From: Spongospora subterranea
Lineage: Eukaryota; Endomyxa; Phytomyxea; Plasmodiophorida; Plasmodiophoridae
Length of the DNA stretch: 17,882 bases
Direction: 5' to 3'
Assembly (NCBI GenBank): GCA_900404475.1
Contig: OUQQ01000426.1
Span: 1-17,882 of the forward strand
Below, in pieces: positions 9,399 through 17,882 of this stretch. The translations under genes and the position numbers were made by a program. Positions within the stretch are counted from its first letter, which is position 1. Every line of letters starts with the position of its first letter. The notes under the pieces are model-generated. The model ran no database searches, was not told the DNA's origin, and was given only the letters and a program-made list of their open reading frames with translations.

Positions 9399-9660
9399 TC
9401 AAGTAGCTTCGATTGAATTGATTTCGTTTGTAGAGGTTTGGAAGTTAATCGTGTCTGGTGGCAAGAAAACCATTTCCGGAAGAGTTTCATCCAAAGCAAG
9501 AAACAGCCACTCAATAACCGCGAGAGTGTCGTCTGGCAATGCCTCAAGCCAAAACTGGCACGTGGACTCACTCCTCTGGATGAAATGATGCAACGATAAA
9601 GAATATTCAAAACCATTCGCCAGCCCAAATTGAGGAAGGACAGTTTGAAAAAATTTATGA
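9399..9660 (-). other. Unassigned ORF downstream of eL42
   Basis: A minus-strand frame with protein-like composition: VLPQFGLANGFEYSLSLHHF, then CQFWLEALPDDTLAVIEWLF and LALDETLPEMVFLPPDTINF, ending in TGA at 9399-9401. It starts only about 15 nt after the eL42 stop and its frame runs up into eL42 out of phase, so any real start is an exon boundary rather than an ATG. The helical pattern would suit a GAP- or helical-repeat-type domain, but I cannot identify one. It may be the last exon of a broken gene, or eL42 3' sequence. Confidence 0.25.
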
Positions 9661-9675
9661 TATGAATAAGATGGC

Positions 9676-10084
9676 TTAGAAGACGACATCACCTTTCTTC
9701 TGTTTGGTGGATTCAGTGATCAGCTCGAAGTGCTTAGTTCGCTTGAGCACGGTCTGCTGGACCATGTTGCATTCAGCACACTTCAGCTTAAGGACGATCT
9801 TCTTGGTGGTCTTGGCCTTCTTGTGGAAAATAGGCTTGGTCTGACCACCGAAACCGCTCTGTTTACGGTCGTAACGACGCTTGCCCTGAACGAACAGCGA
9901 CGCCTTGCCGGCCTTGTACTGAGATACGGCATGGGGCTTATGGGACTTGCATTTCTTGCAAAAAGTGTTCTTCTTCTTAGGAAAGCAGACCTAAGAGCGC
10001 CATGTCAGATTTCGCTGATAAATGTGACAATACGGTGGTCAGGGACAGCTACGATTGTCACCGTAATACCATTAGACTAACCAT
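9676..10084 (-). CDS. RPL44: 60S ribosomal protein eL42 (L36a/L44 family)
   Basis: Structural protein of the large ribosomal subunit, near the E-site tRNA. Exon 1 is just the ATG (10084-10082); a 91-nt intron runs 10081-9991 (GTTAGT to CTTAG); exon 2 is 9990-9676. The product is 105 residues, the normal family length. Zinc-binding cysteines occur as [12 protein letters not shown] near the N-terminus and LKCAEC further on. The signature [18 protein letters not shown] and [15 protein letters not shown] are intact, followed by LKRTKHFEL. Codons are GC-rich and biased (AAG, GTC, CGT) compared with neighbours, fitting high expression. The residues after MV are unusual: CFPKKKN where most eukaryotes have N-x-PKT. 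The C-terminal tail ends KKGDVVF. The junction places the initiator codon alone in exon 1. Confidence 0.96.
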
Positions 10085-10510
10085 TTTATAGGCGAGCGGA
10101 AACGGTGGTGGCGGTTTGCTGGGCGAGAGCGGGTTCTGGGAGCAATCTCGGACTACCAACGGGGATCGCCGCACACGGACTTTCAAATATATATCCTAAC
10201 CGCGTTAATATCATGCTAACGGGTTGCGCAATCCTTGTTTTAAACGCGTTGATCAAGCGATATTTGCTGCTATCCAACGGGTCTCAATGCGCGTTGAAAA
10301 CTTACTAATTTGGCATTGCGGTCGAGAAGTCTTTCGAGTTATAGACGTTCCTGCAACTTAGTTTTTGACTGTGGCTGCTTTCCAAAGAATTTGTTGCATT
10401 TTCTTTGTACAATATAAGCAGCAATACAACTTGTATTTTTTTAATTCAGCTTCATAAACTGGTATAAGTTCCCTTCAATGATTCACTGGCTCAGTATTTC
10501 TAGAGTGGTA
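10085..10510. promoter_or_regulatory. eL42 5' flank
   Basis: Upstream region of eL42 on the minus strand. A TATATAT stretch lies at about 10186-10193, some 100 bp before the ATG, a possible core promoter element. TATAAA also touches the ATG itself (10085-10090) and is too close to act as a TATA box for it. Short ORFs here (minus 10086-10277, plus 10105-10308) show no family features. Confidence 0.3.
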
Positions 10511-10512
10511 CG

Positions 10513-11407
10513 GGTATGGTATGGTATACAAAGGTTGGCGGGTTCTTATGGGTCGGGTAATCCTGTGTACTCCCAGGCTTTCCCTACTTCCGCCTGGCCG
10601 CTACAAGTAGATTTGGTATCCACTGAAGGAACCTATTAACCCAGCTGAATTCAGCCCCATAGACTGTTCCTACCGGCCACACCGAATGAGAACCTGCCCC
10701 CACCCGATTACATTGCCTATTCAGAATTATTGAGTTCACTGCAGGCTGCTCCCTCTCCCATATTCACTCGGGTCATGTGGTGTTTATGGTCAGACCCCAT
10801 TTGTCATGGCCTTCTCATGGCTCCAATTTGCTGAGTTGACGTAGGTATCGGGAATGTGCTTTGTCTGCATTTCTTCAGTCGATTTTTTTGCTTTTCGCAT
10901 TGTAATACTTGATGTTCGATTGTTTCGGGATGTCTATCGCAGTGCCTGCACTTGTTAGTGCTTTCCATTCCAATGTTGCTGAAATGTTGTCAATATCTGC
11001 TATGTCCAGTTCGCGCCTGATAATTAGCATGTGTGACATCGACTCACCTGGTATTTTGCGAAGCGGGTTTCTATTTGGGTAGTTTAAGAAGTGACTGCGT
11101 TTGATGTTCGCGTTCAGGTAGTGTTTCAATTTACTTCTTTCCTAGTTCCCAAGTATGGTAAATGCTCTATTTTGGTCCCAATAGTTCCCGTAATTTTTTG
11201 CTAGTTGATCAATTCATTGCTTCGTCCCCCTATGCTTCGAACTTGTCATTGTCGGATATGTCACTTTTGGAGAACATGGCTTGGAACGTAGTGTAAGTGA
11301 ATCTGGTTGTGTCGAGATAATTTTGCTAGCAGTTGAGCAGATTCTGTCACAGCTGCATATACTCTTCGAGGTCTGATAGGTGTAATGATTAGAATTGACT
11401 TGCCCAT
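10513..11407 (-). mobile_element. Degenerate non-LTR retrotransposon (LINE), RNase H to 3' tail (copy B)
   Basis: Minus-strand remains of the 3' half of a LINE. A frame from 11407 to 11261 holds the RNase H segment ESAQLLAKLSRHNQIHLHYV followed by PSH, which after a frameshift continues as ISDNDKFEA, matching the SHVGI.GN..AD region of LINE RNase H. Further on, at about 11000-10880, comes the C-terminal knuckle CRHCDRHPETIEHQVLQC (C-x2-C-x8-H-x4-C), preceded by RTGH in the same frame. The 3' end (10646-10513) is the repeat shared with 2532-2654 and finishes in ATACC units. Frames are broken several times and no reverse transcriptase remains in view, so the copy is dead. The 5' border is uncertain. 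Confidence 0.75.
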
Positions 11408-11748
11408 GAGAGGGTGGCACTGATGCGATCTCAGATTGTTAATTCAATTGAACGACACAGGCATCACAAAGTTTTAAGACAAACAGGAAACACTTATTCA
11501 TTGCACAAATCACAGTTGAAATTTTTTGCTGAAATCGTTTACCGTCAAGTTCATTGAAATCACTGATTACAAGGCTCAAACTGGTGCTTGAAAAGTCGGA
11601 AACTGTGTCTGAAGTGCGGGTCAAATGGTATGTAGAAGACAGGGCATGCCATTGCCTATATGGTCATTTCGACGACATGAATTGCACGGAAACCGTAAAG
11701 TGTAATTTACAAAACACAAAAAGCCTGCCCTTGTAGATAGGGACGGTG

Positions 11749-12357
11749 ATGGGGCAATCGGCTCCTTTGTCCGGGAGCCTGCAGTTCCAGCACGTCGAAG
11801 CTGGAAGCTATAACTTGGCAAACACTTGGAACCGTTCAAAAACACACATCGACTTCATCCACTGGGTGGGTTTCACGAGTCCAGACTAATGTATATTGTG
11901 GAGCGATTCAGGCAGCGGTTGATGAGACGCGATTAGTTAAACCAGTTGATTGTGAGAATTGTGTTTTTTTATTGAAACTTGGACAACAGCCGACTCTTTG
12001 GTCAGAAGTCGACAGTACCGCATTCACGAATTGTATTATTAAATATCTGAGATGTGGGAGTATTGGAAGACCGAGCCAATATTGAGCATTGACTCAGTAC
12101 GATATGACCAAATACTACCGAAGGTAAATTTGGCACAGCCCCGCCAACAAGTCATGGGTTTATCGTTGCTGGTTGAAACATACCGTGCATAATGGCATTA
12201 CACTACTGCTGTGATCTGCCCTGAACATTTGTGGATCACCATATACGTTGACCATCCACAATGCGTTGCAGATCGGAATGATGAATTGATGATCAAAGAT
12301 GACCGGAGTCGGCAAAGCGAAATGCCGTACGGTGTTATAAGTGTGTTAAACTATTAG
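11749..12357 (+). pseudogene. Frame-broken protein-coding remnant, unknown family
   Basis: Successive plus-strand frames each look coding and hand over to one another. 11749-11889 starts MGQSAPLSG and includes YNLANTWNRSKTHIDFIHWV. The next frame, to 12085, includes VYCGAIQAAVDETRLVKPVD and LWSEVDSTAFTNCIIKYL. The third, 12046-12357, includes EMWEYWKTEPILSIDSVRYD and, after a TAA near 12185, HYTTAVICPEHLWITIYVDH. The pattern suggests one ancestral ORF with two frameshifts and one stop. I compared it mentally with ISXO2/Merlin-type transposases and Ulp1 proteases; neither fits well enough to name. It lies beside a LINE, and a decayed DNA transposon is the likeliest source. Confidence 0.4.
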
Positions 12358-12516
12358 GGCGCTGTGATGTATCACGATTGTGCCAACAACCGTAAATTAC
12401 AGATTTGTTGTCCCGCTCAGTGCAGGTGGTGACTGAGAGTCTGTGGTCAGACAAGTTGTGGACACGCCTTATAAAGTATGGCTACAGACTCGATTTTTGA
12501 CTATAGAGTGTGATGT

Positions 12517-12858
12517 ATGATACATTTGACCTACATTACAAGTCTTCCGCAGGTTGCCTGGCCTTCATACCAGCTGGGTTTTGAGGACTTGGAACCAGCA
12601 AAGAACTGGATTTCTTTCATCGAATCATGGCTTTTCATGAAATCTGTTGTCCCGCATTGCATCAGGTGCAAATGCTGTAAAATAATTTGCCCGGATTCAA
12701 TGGCTTCCCTGACTACACGCCTCCATCGCGAGCGCCAAGAAACGCTCGGCCGCTTTTTTCTTGTTTCGAGTTGCTTATCTGCATTCTTGCATTTTGCAAA
12801 TTTTCAGAATAAAACAGCAAGTTTGACTAACGTAATTGCTTTCTGTGGCTCGAGATGA
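12517..12858 (+). other. 113-codon ORF, unrecognised
   Basis: Begins MIHLTYITSLPQVAWPSYQL, includes NWISFIESWLFMKSVVPHC and a Cys cluster HCIRCKCCKIIC at about 49-60, and then runs hydrophobic to a TGA. The CxxC pairs recall the N-terminal zinc ribbon of some transposases, but the spacing is not diagnostic. It may belong to the same eroded element as 11749-12357. A chance ORF is possible. Confidence 0.25.
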
Positions 12859-13696
12859 TGCACTCCGCTTCTTACCCATTCCAGAAATGTCAATGAGAAT
12901 TCAGTTTACTGCATCACGAATAATGCCATCAGGTCCGAATTAGTGGCACCGGTTCGGATCATCATCGGTGCTTCAAATCGCGCGTGTTGACCTCTCAACA
13001 AGTAAAACCATGATTGTCATCCTTTGTAGGCCTAAGACACAACTGCATCGGCATGATTCACCTCTCCATGCCGCCGAAAGCTGAGCATGCGCCCATTATC
13101 CTTTCAAACCACATATGTTATATCACCCACGTTTTTTTGGCAAAGCTTTATCTAAATATCCAGGGGGAAAGGCTTATTTAACAATGGAGGTATGAGAAAG
13201 AAAATTGTACACGTATGGCACGTGTAATGTATAGGGTATTCTGTCAACATTGTCATGTAACTTCCAATCATTGTTTGCATCGAGACCCCAGATCGCTCCT
13301 GCACTTGCCATTGTTTGACTGTTTAATTATTGGGCAATGGCCAATTTCAAGAATTGTATACCGCAGCGCTGAAAAATTCACTTTGGCCAAATTGACGATT
13401 TGGTGCTGGCGTTATTGCTACTTTGTCAACTATCAATAAGCAAAACTCGGCTAAGGGAAGCAAAACATTAATGTTGTATAAAATCGATTGAAGGACAACC
13501 CAAATGAATCTGGACTTGCATTTCACACATGCAACAAAACTCTGACATGTGAGCCATCGTGTAATTGTGTTGCCGAGCGATAACTATCTCCGGGTTCACG
13601 ATGGTGAGTCAACTCCAAATTCTAAGTTGTGTCACGGTTCGGGCCGGTTGATTTCATTTCTCAAGCGCTAGGTCAGGTCACAAATCTATTACTAAA
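12859..13696. other. No recognisable gene; upstream region of the homeobox gene
   Basis: AT-rich sequence with one short unrecognised ORF (plus 13215-13439). It presumably includes the promoter and 5' UTR of the homeobox gene. No clear TATA box, repeat or RNA gene was seen. Confidence 0.4.
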
Positions 13697-14896
13697 ATGC
13701 AAAGGGAACCGATGTACATGTCAAGGTCAAATCCGCCTCCACGCCAACCAATTACAAATGGGTCGGGAGCAAACATAAGCAACGTCCCATATGGGCCGAT
13801 TTTCGATCAATTCGCGTCCCCGCCGACGGCTCCAGTCAGCGATCCGTTTGCGTTTTATGGATCAACCTTAGATGGGTCAATGCATCGTCAAACTCTATCC
13901 ATGAATCCGCATCATCCCATGATGTCCATGGATAGATTTCCTGTTTTGAAATATGGTAATTGCTTCAATTTGTTGTGGGCATACGGTTTCCATTTTTCAT
14001 GATTCACAAAACCGTTCTGCTCTGTTCTATGGTAATATTGAAATGAATCGCTGAATATGCCTGGGAGACTTTGTGTGTTGACTTTCAGCAAAATCAACGC
14101 CCGTTTTCTTTTGTGCATTGAGTTCAAATCTTCGTTGATGATAATTTTGTTTTGCTCAGAGCACGAACCAAGAAAGGTAATCAATCGGGTAGAGCAGGCG
14201 CAACCAGCCATTGTATTAATGAACGACGCCTCACGCGAGCTGGATCGTCGGTTCCAAGCCAGTTTCGCAGGCGGGTCGCCATTCACGGCGGGAAACCCAC
14301 CCTATCAGAGCGTGTTCGTGTCGCCAATCATGGCCAGCCAACCTCAGGACATGCGAATGCCGGCATTGAGTTTGACGGAACAGTCACACGCCGTTAATGT
14401 TACAGGCTTCAAGCGCCGCGCTGACACATATGCGTTGCCTTCCCGGCAATATGGGAATGAATCAGTCAAGAAGCCTCGTCATCGTGTCAGTCCGTTATTC
14501 CCATACGATGATTGCTGTTACTTACGTAGCGTTGTAGTTACCAGCATCGGCTGTTACCGTTATGCAGAATTGGTTCATGGACCACCTTAACTGGCCATAC
14601 CCCGATGATGATGACAAGGTATGAAAACTTCTATGGTTTAGTCCATGCAGGATGTTTGTATCTTAACGGAAGACTTTGCTCTCGTATGCGGGGAAATGCT
14701 CATTTTGTATGTTTTCCAGAAAGAGTTGGCTAAAATTACGCAGCTGACGCTGTCACAAGTTGTAAACTGGTTCACAAACACGCGAAAACGCATCTGGATC
14801 CCGAATAAGCAGAAGTTCGTAGAACGCGGGGATCGAGAGCGAGAATCATTTAATCAGATGGAGGCCGATTTGGCGCTTGTAGCCGACGGCCGGTAA
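13697..14896 (+). CDS. TALE-class homeodomain transcription factor, 4 exons
   Basis: Exons 13697-13955, 14160-14485, 14538-14618, 14720-14896; introns of 204, 52 and 101 nt; phases agree; 280 residues plus TAA. Residues 1-185 are a low-complexity Pro/Ser/Met/Asn-rich region (MSRSNPPPRQPITNGSG) with a basic patch GFKRRAD and then KKPRHR. The homeodomain occupies about residues 190-255: helix 1 is LPASAVTVMQNWFMDHLNWP; the three-residue TALE loop falls around the Pro-Tyr-Pro of WPYPDDDDK; helix 2 is KELAKITQ; helix 3 is LSQVVNWFTNTRKRIWIP. Trp48, Phe49, Asn51 and Arg53, the DNA-contact core, are present. Position 50 is Thr, where most TALE proteins have Ile. The protein should bind DNA in the nucleus; targets are unknown. 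It is followed by a convergent tentative gene at 15077. Confidence 0.88.
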
Positions 14897-15076
14897 AGCC
14901 ACCAACTCTCTCCGAAATACGTCCAATATATCCTGAATACATAGCTCAAAAAGGAACCTATCATTATGCTAGAATTTATTTGATGACGGTAAAAGCGCAC
15001 ATGTTGCCCAAAATATACGGATAAAGTTTTTCCAAAGCGCACTGTTGCTCCCTTGTCGCTCAGCTGATCCAGCGTC

Positions 15077-15780
15077 TTAACATTTATAATGGCTTCCCTT
15101 TGCCTAAAGTTAGATCAGCGATGTCGTATTGCCGTACTTTCAGTCGCTTTTGAGAACATAGAGTCCGCTCTTTGAGTCCGGATGAATGATGACGTCGCAG
15201 GCTACATGTCCTGATTTGACATCAGACGTACTTTAGGCATGATGGAGAAAACAGCGTCCAAGGCTTCAAAGGCCAGCTAACTGTCAATTATGATCAAAGT
15301 AGACGAAGGGGTGGTCAAAAATCACAAAATCGTATTCACATTGAGATTGCTGAGCCTTGGCAAGGACGAACAACAAATTTGAAAATCGCATGCTAAATCA
15401 TTTTGTCTTTGGTGATGATAGAAACATAGGTATTCGAAGGAATGGCTTAGTAACGGCTGAGAAAGAAGCTCAAAAACGAAGACCAAGGACACGTTGTGAG
15501 GATGATTACAATGGACAAAGCCTTTATGCATTATATACTTGGTTACACTATCGAAGGCTTTTGATGGCGACTCTTCTAGCATCAACCATTACCATTTGAG
15601 AAACGGGATTTCCATGTGTCTATGTCAACGGAATACAAATCCTGTATCGAGCCACAGCTAATGTGTGTTTACACCCACAGGGATACTCACCATGTCAATG
15701 CCAATGTAACATTTCCAGCTGTCATTACGTGAACTGGCTGCGCCTGTCAATAACCATTGTGGTACCGTTGAGCGTAATCA
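15077..15780 (-). CDS. Tentative spliced gene, unknown product
   Basis: Several splice-bounded pieces on the minus strand. The frame ending SSRNDSWKCYIGIDM stops at 15691 with a strong donor GTGAGT; the intron is 15690-15642 (49 nt); the exon 15641-15593 encodes DLYSVDIDTWKSRFSN. A later piece, 15392-15326, encodes FSNLLFVLAKAQQSQCEYDF; a 49-nt intron 15325-15277 follows; 15276-15232 encodes LAFEALDAVFSIMPK; the intron 15231-15104 (donor GTACGT, branch CTAAC) leads to a last exon ending in TAA at 15077-15079. The link between 15593 and 15392 is unresolved and the start is not fixed. No family is recognised. Strong splice signals rather than homology support it, so it may be wrong in part. Confidence 0.35.
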
Positions 15781-15837
15781 TTCAGTGCATCAAGTTCTTT
15801 AAGGTTCGGTTATTGAAGCGATTGATTTTCTAAAACG

Positions 15838-17025
15838 ATGACCAGGCCGGACACAATATCAGCGCTGATGGCCGACATTCAGCGTATACGCGACGCCGAA
15901 CGAGAAGGTGTGAAGAATCACAGGATTGTGGGCAATACGCTTCTGATGCCGAATGAATCTAGTTCGCCGTCATCGTGCGTTACTAGAATCGCAGATGTTG
16001 AAGCTCGAGCCTGGTTTTGATGACCGACTGTTATCGAATAATATCGGTAGTGACCGCAAAAAACTCGAATGGACACTCACTTACACAGATAGAAAAATAG
16101 TTTAAAAATCCTTTTTTGAACGCAAACATGTGCAAAAGCGCGTACATGCAATCTATAATCGAATTAAAAACATTGAGAACCATTTGTATTGTTTGTTAGT
16201 CCGTTTTTGTTGATGCAAACGCATGTATTTTTTCTGACTTGAATTGTCGTAGAGTCAATCGATTGCCACAGTCTTAAGTGCCGATTAATGCAGTATGAGA
16301 ACGAATCAGTTGAGACCAACCGCATAAAAAAATGGCTGTGGTTCGTCTATGCGGCACTGACATGAATAGTATTTTATGAATTTTACAGCGAATCGTTCGA
16401 ACAAGAATTTAATCTGCTTTCAACTTACAAACAAGTACGGCTTGATGAAATAAAATCCAACGTTGATTATTCTTCGTTGGAAAAAGCTGAGTCGGAGCTT
16501 CAGAGTAATAGATATTCTTCGTCAAAAACAGATTCTAATAACTGTATTTAAGGAAAATTGGCAGCGTCTCGGGAAGACCTGTCACATGTTCGCGAGCTGC
16601 AGAGCACAGTTGCGATGCAGGTCAAAAATGAAGTTCGGAATGGGGAGGAAACAGAATCGAGATGCCGGACACTTCGGCAGTTTTTGGACCAAGGTAAATG
16701 TTTACAAAGACAGCAAATGAGAATGCAAGCATGTCATCGGCAATTGGCGGCGCTCGAAAAGCGCATTACTGCCTGCGCAAATTCTGAACTTCGCAACATG
16801 GATCTGCCACGAACCACAGGGGGGCAGCCCGCTATTCAAGCAAACTCTCAAGTTAGGTCTGCAAAGTGTGTTTCTTTTGATGAAAAAACTACTTTCTCTA
16901 CAACCCATGATCTAAGCAATAGATCTGTGAAGAGGCCTTTTGCTAGCGTCTCCGCCGAAATGCTTCCAATCAGCAGACAAGTCGCTCTCAGTGCCGATGA
17001 TGACTGTGTTCTCTTTTTCGAGTAA
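15838..17025 (+). CDS. Coiled-coil protein of unknown function, at least 3 exons
   Basis: Two exons are well supported: 16389-16504 and 16553-17025, joined by a 48-nt intron (donor GTAATA, branch CTAATAAC, acceptor TTTAAG). They encode ESFEQEFNLLSTYKQVRLDE, SSLEKAESELQRKLAASRED and HRQLAALEKRITACANSEL, a strongly helical coiled coil, then a polar tail rich in Ser and Thr ending DDDCVLFFE with TAA at 17023-17025. A first exon beginning at ATG 15838 (MTRPDTISALMADIQRIRDA, then EREG) is likely, but its splice into 16389 is unresolved: either directly from about 16013, or through a second piece containing LKLEPGFDDRLLSNNIGSD. The N-terminal ESFEQEFN resembles Vti1-type SNAREs by chance; no SNARE motif or membrane anchor follows. 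Function unknown. Confidence 0.5.
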
Positions 17026-17546
17026 TCATCGCAACTTCTGGCACCTCACAAAAATGGATTTGGTTTACTTTACAAGCTAGGCATATCGTTGTATATGTGA
17101 GTATATATTTAAAATGTCTTTTGGATTCCCTGGGTGTTTGATAAGCATTAGCCGGTTGTGTGGCTCGCCAGCAGCGACGCTCTAAGAATTCGATTTTTCA
17201 TACTATTTCCAGGAGCGACAAAATTACAATGATGTAGCAGGTATATGCAACTTTCATCACGTACCCCAGCGGATTGTTGAGGTCGCAAGCCGTCGATTGG
17301 TTGAAAATTTTTGGTAATCAAACGTATGATTACATGGGAATACACCAATCGCCTCGTGACTGAATTGACTGTTTGACGTTGAAAATTTGTTGCCAGAATA
17401 TCAAAGCCCACCGCTCAATAACAACCAAGGCAATTACGGAAAACAAAGGAACTGATTTTACAATAAGTAAGACTAAACTAACGAAGTTGCTCCCTCAACA
17501 GGTTTTAAAAAACATGAAGATGATGAGTCATGATTTAATTATTCCT
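17026..17546. other. No recognisable gene
   Basis: AT-rich spacer between the coiled-coil gene and the mariner-like element. Short ORFs (minus 17148-17411, plus 17373-17573) have no family features; the latter runs into the transposon end. Confidence 0.4.
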
Positions 17547-17882
17547 TTAAGATATACTCCCTCTGTCCCATAAAAAGGTTTCGAAACGGATATTTTTTTG
17601 TCCCAGAAAAAGGTTTCGAAACGAATTTATTGGTGAACGTACCCAGTCACACCGAGTCAAATGCGACATAGCCTGAGTGACAAGGTCTTCAGGGCAAGAC
17701 AGCGATTGAAAAAGTTGGTGTTTTCTCGACAACGCCGTTTTTACCAAATGCGGGACTTTATATTTGTTGTTGCCTTGATCTTTCATTATTTCGATCATAC
17801 AGACTTGTAAGGTTAGGACCACGTTATTCAGGGCAACAGGCTCCAAATCACTGAACGCTTTCTCTGTTGCAAGAATAAGTTC
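17547..17882 (-). CDS. Mariner-like transposase, C-terminal end (partial)
   Basis: The frame is open from the window edge, 112 codons to TAA at 17547-17549. It contains KAFSDLEPVALNNVVLTLQ and CMIEIMKDQGNNKYKVPHL, the conserved C-terminus of plant- and oomycete-type mariner (Tc1/mariner) transposases, where an L-N-x-V-F-L-T-L-Q string and a GGNNYKIPH-like string are typical. The catalytic DDE/D domain lies beyond the window. The reading frame runs on through the terminal inverted repeat and past the element's end, so the normal stop codon has probably been lost. Without the rest, whether the copy is intact cannot be judged. Confidence 0.8.
   Translation of the reverse strand, partial: ELILATEKAFSDLEPVALNNVVLTLQVCMIEIMKDQGNNKYKVPHLVKTALSRKHQLFQSLSCPEDLVTQAMSHLTRCDWVRSPINSFRNLFLGQKNIRFETFLWDRGSIS
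17557..17624 (+). mobile_element. Mariner-like terminal inverted repeat, one end
   Basis: CTCCCTCTGTCCC begins right after a TA dinucleotide (17555-17556), the expected TA target duplication, and matches the CTCCCTCYGTCCC start of plant-type mariner and Stowaway ends. Within it, GTCCCATAAAAAGGTTTCG (17565) is repeated as GTCCCAGAAAAAGGTTTCG (17600), 35 bp apart, likely transposase-binding subterminal repeats. The other end is outside the window. Confidence 0.8.

Noticed and set aside
9730..10080. 116-codon plus-strand ORF
   Set aside because: It is the antisense of eL42 exon 2 and intron; the minus strand encodes an unmistakable ribosomal protein.
14600..14618. DDDDK site in the homeodomain
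   Set aside because: It resembles an enteropeptidase site only by chance; it is the acidic start of helix 2 in a nuclear protein.
16389..16504. Vti1-type SNARE
   Set aside because: The string ESFEQEFN is suggestive, but no SNARE heptad with a central Gln and no C-terminal membrane anchor follow.

Overview
The window is nuclear DNA of a eukaryote. Genes are cut by many short introns (mostly 43-130 nt, GTRAGT-like donors, CTAAY branch motifs, YAG acceptors). It holds an intron-containing ribosomal protein eL42 gene, a TALE homeobox gene and a GRAM-TLDc gene, embedded in transposon debris. The mix of compact introns, MULE and plant-like mariner transposons, Ty3/gypsy and RNase H-type LINE remnants suggests an oomycete or another zoosporic protist or early fungus. 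This placement is inference and I could not settle it. The standard stop codons fit the best genes (eL42, TLDc, homeobox).

Layout. 0.3-2.9 kb: a transposon nest on the minus strand. It comprises a MULE transposase that has lost its catalytic core but keeps a well-spliced C-terminal half, and a dead Ty3/gypsy polyprotein interrupted by a 123-bp 5'-truncated LINE tail with a 15-bp target duplication. 2.9-4.06 kb: nothing assignable. 4.06-4.38 kb: a possible tiny plus-strand gene ending directly against the next stop codon. 4.385-7.96 kb: the main gene, minus strand. I reconstruct 14 exons with every intron phase consistent, giving about 734 residues: helical N-terminus, long coiled coil, GRAM/PH-like domain, TLDc domain. 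7.95-9.11 kb: unassigned ORFs and two blocks of a 17-bp-spaced TAGTGTT repeat. 9.4-10.1 kb: an unassigned ORF and the eL42 gene (minus). 10.5-11.4 kb: a degenerate LINE (RNase H, CCHC knuckle, ATACC tail), the longer relative of the copy at 2.5 kb. 11.7-12.9 kb: frame-broken plus-strand ORFs of unknown family. 13.7-14.9 kb: a four-exon TALE homeobox gene (plus). 15.08-15.8 kb: a tentative spliced minus-strand gene. 15.84-17.03 kb: a coiled-coil gene (plus), divergent from it. 17.55 kb to the edge: the 3' end of a mariner-like element with its terminal inverted repeat.

The host genes do not form a pathway. eL42 is translation machinery, the homeobox protein a transcription factor, and TLDc proteins of the OXR1/NCOA7 type act in oxidative-stress resistance and V-ATPase control. 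Exon models are hand-made from splice signals and reading-frame continuity; no search or transcript data were available.
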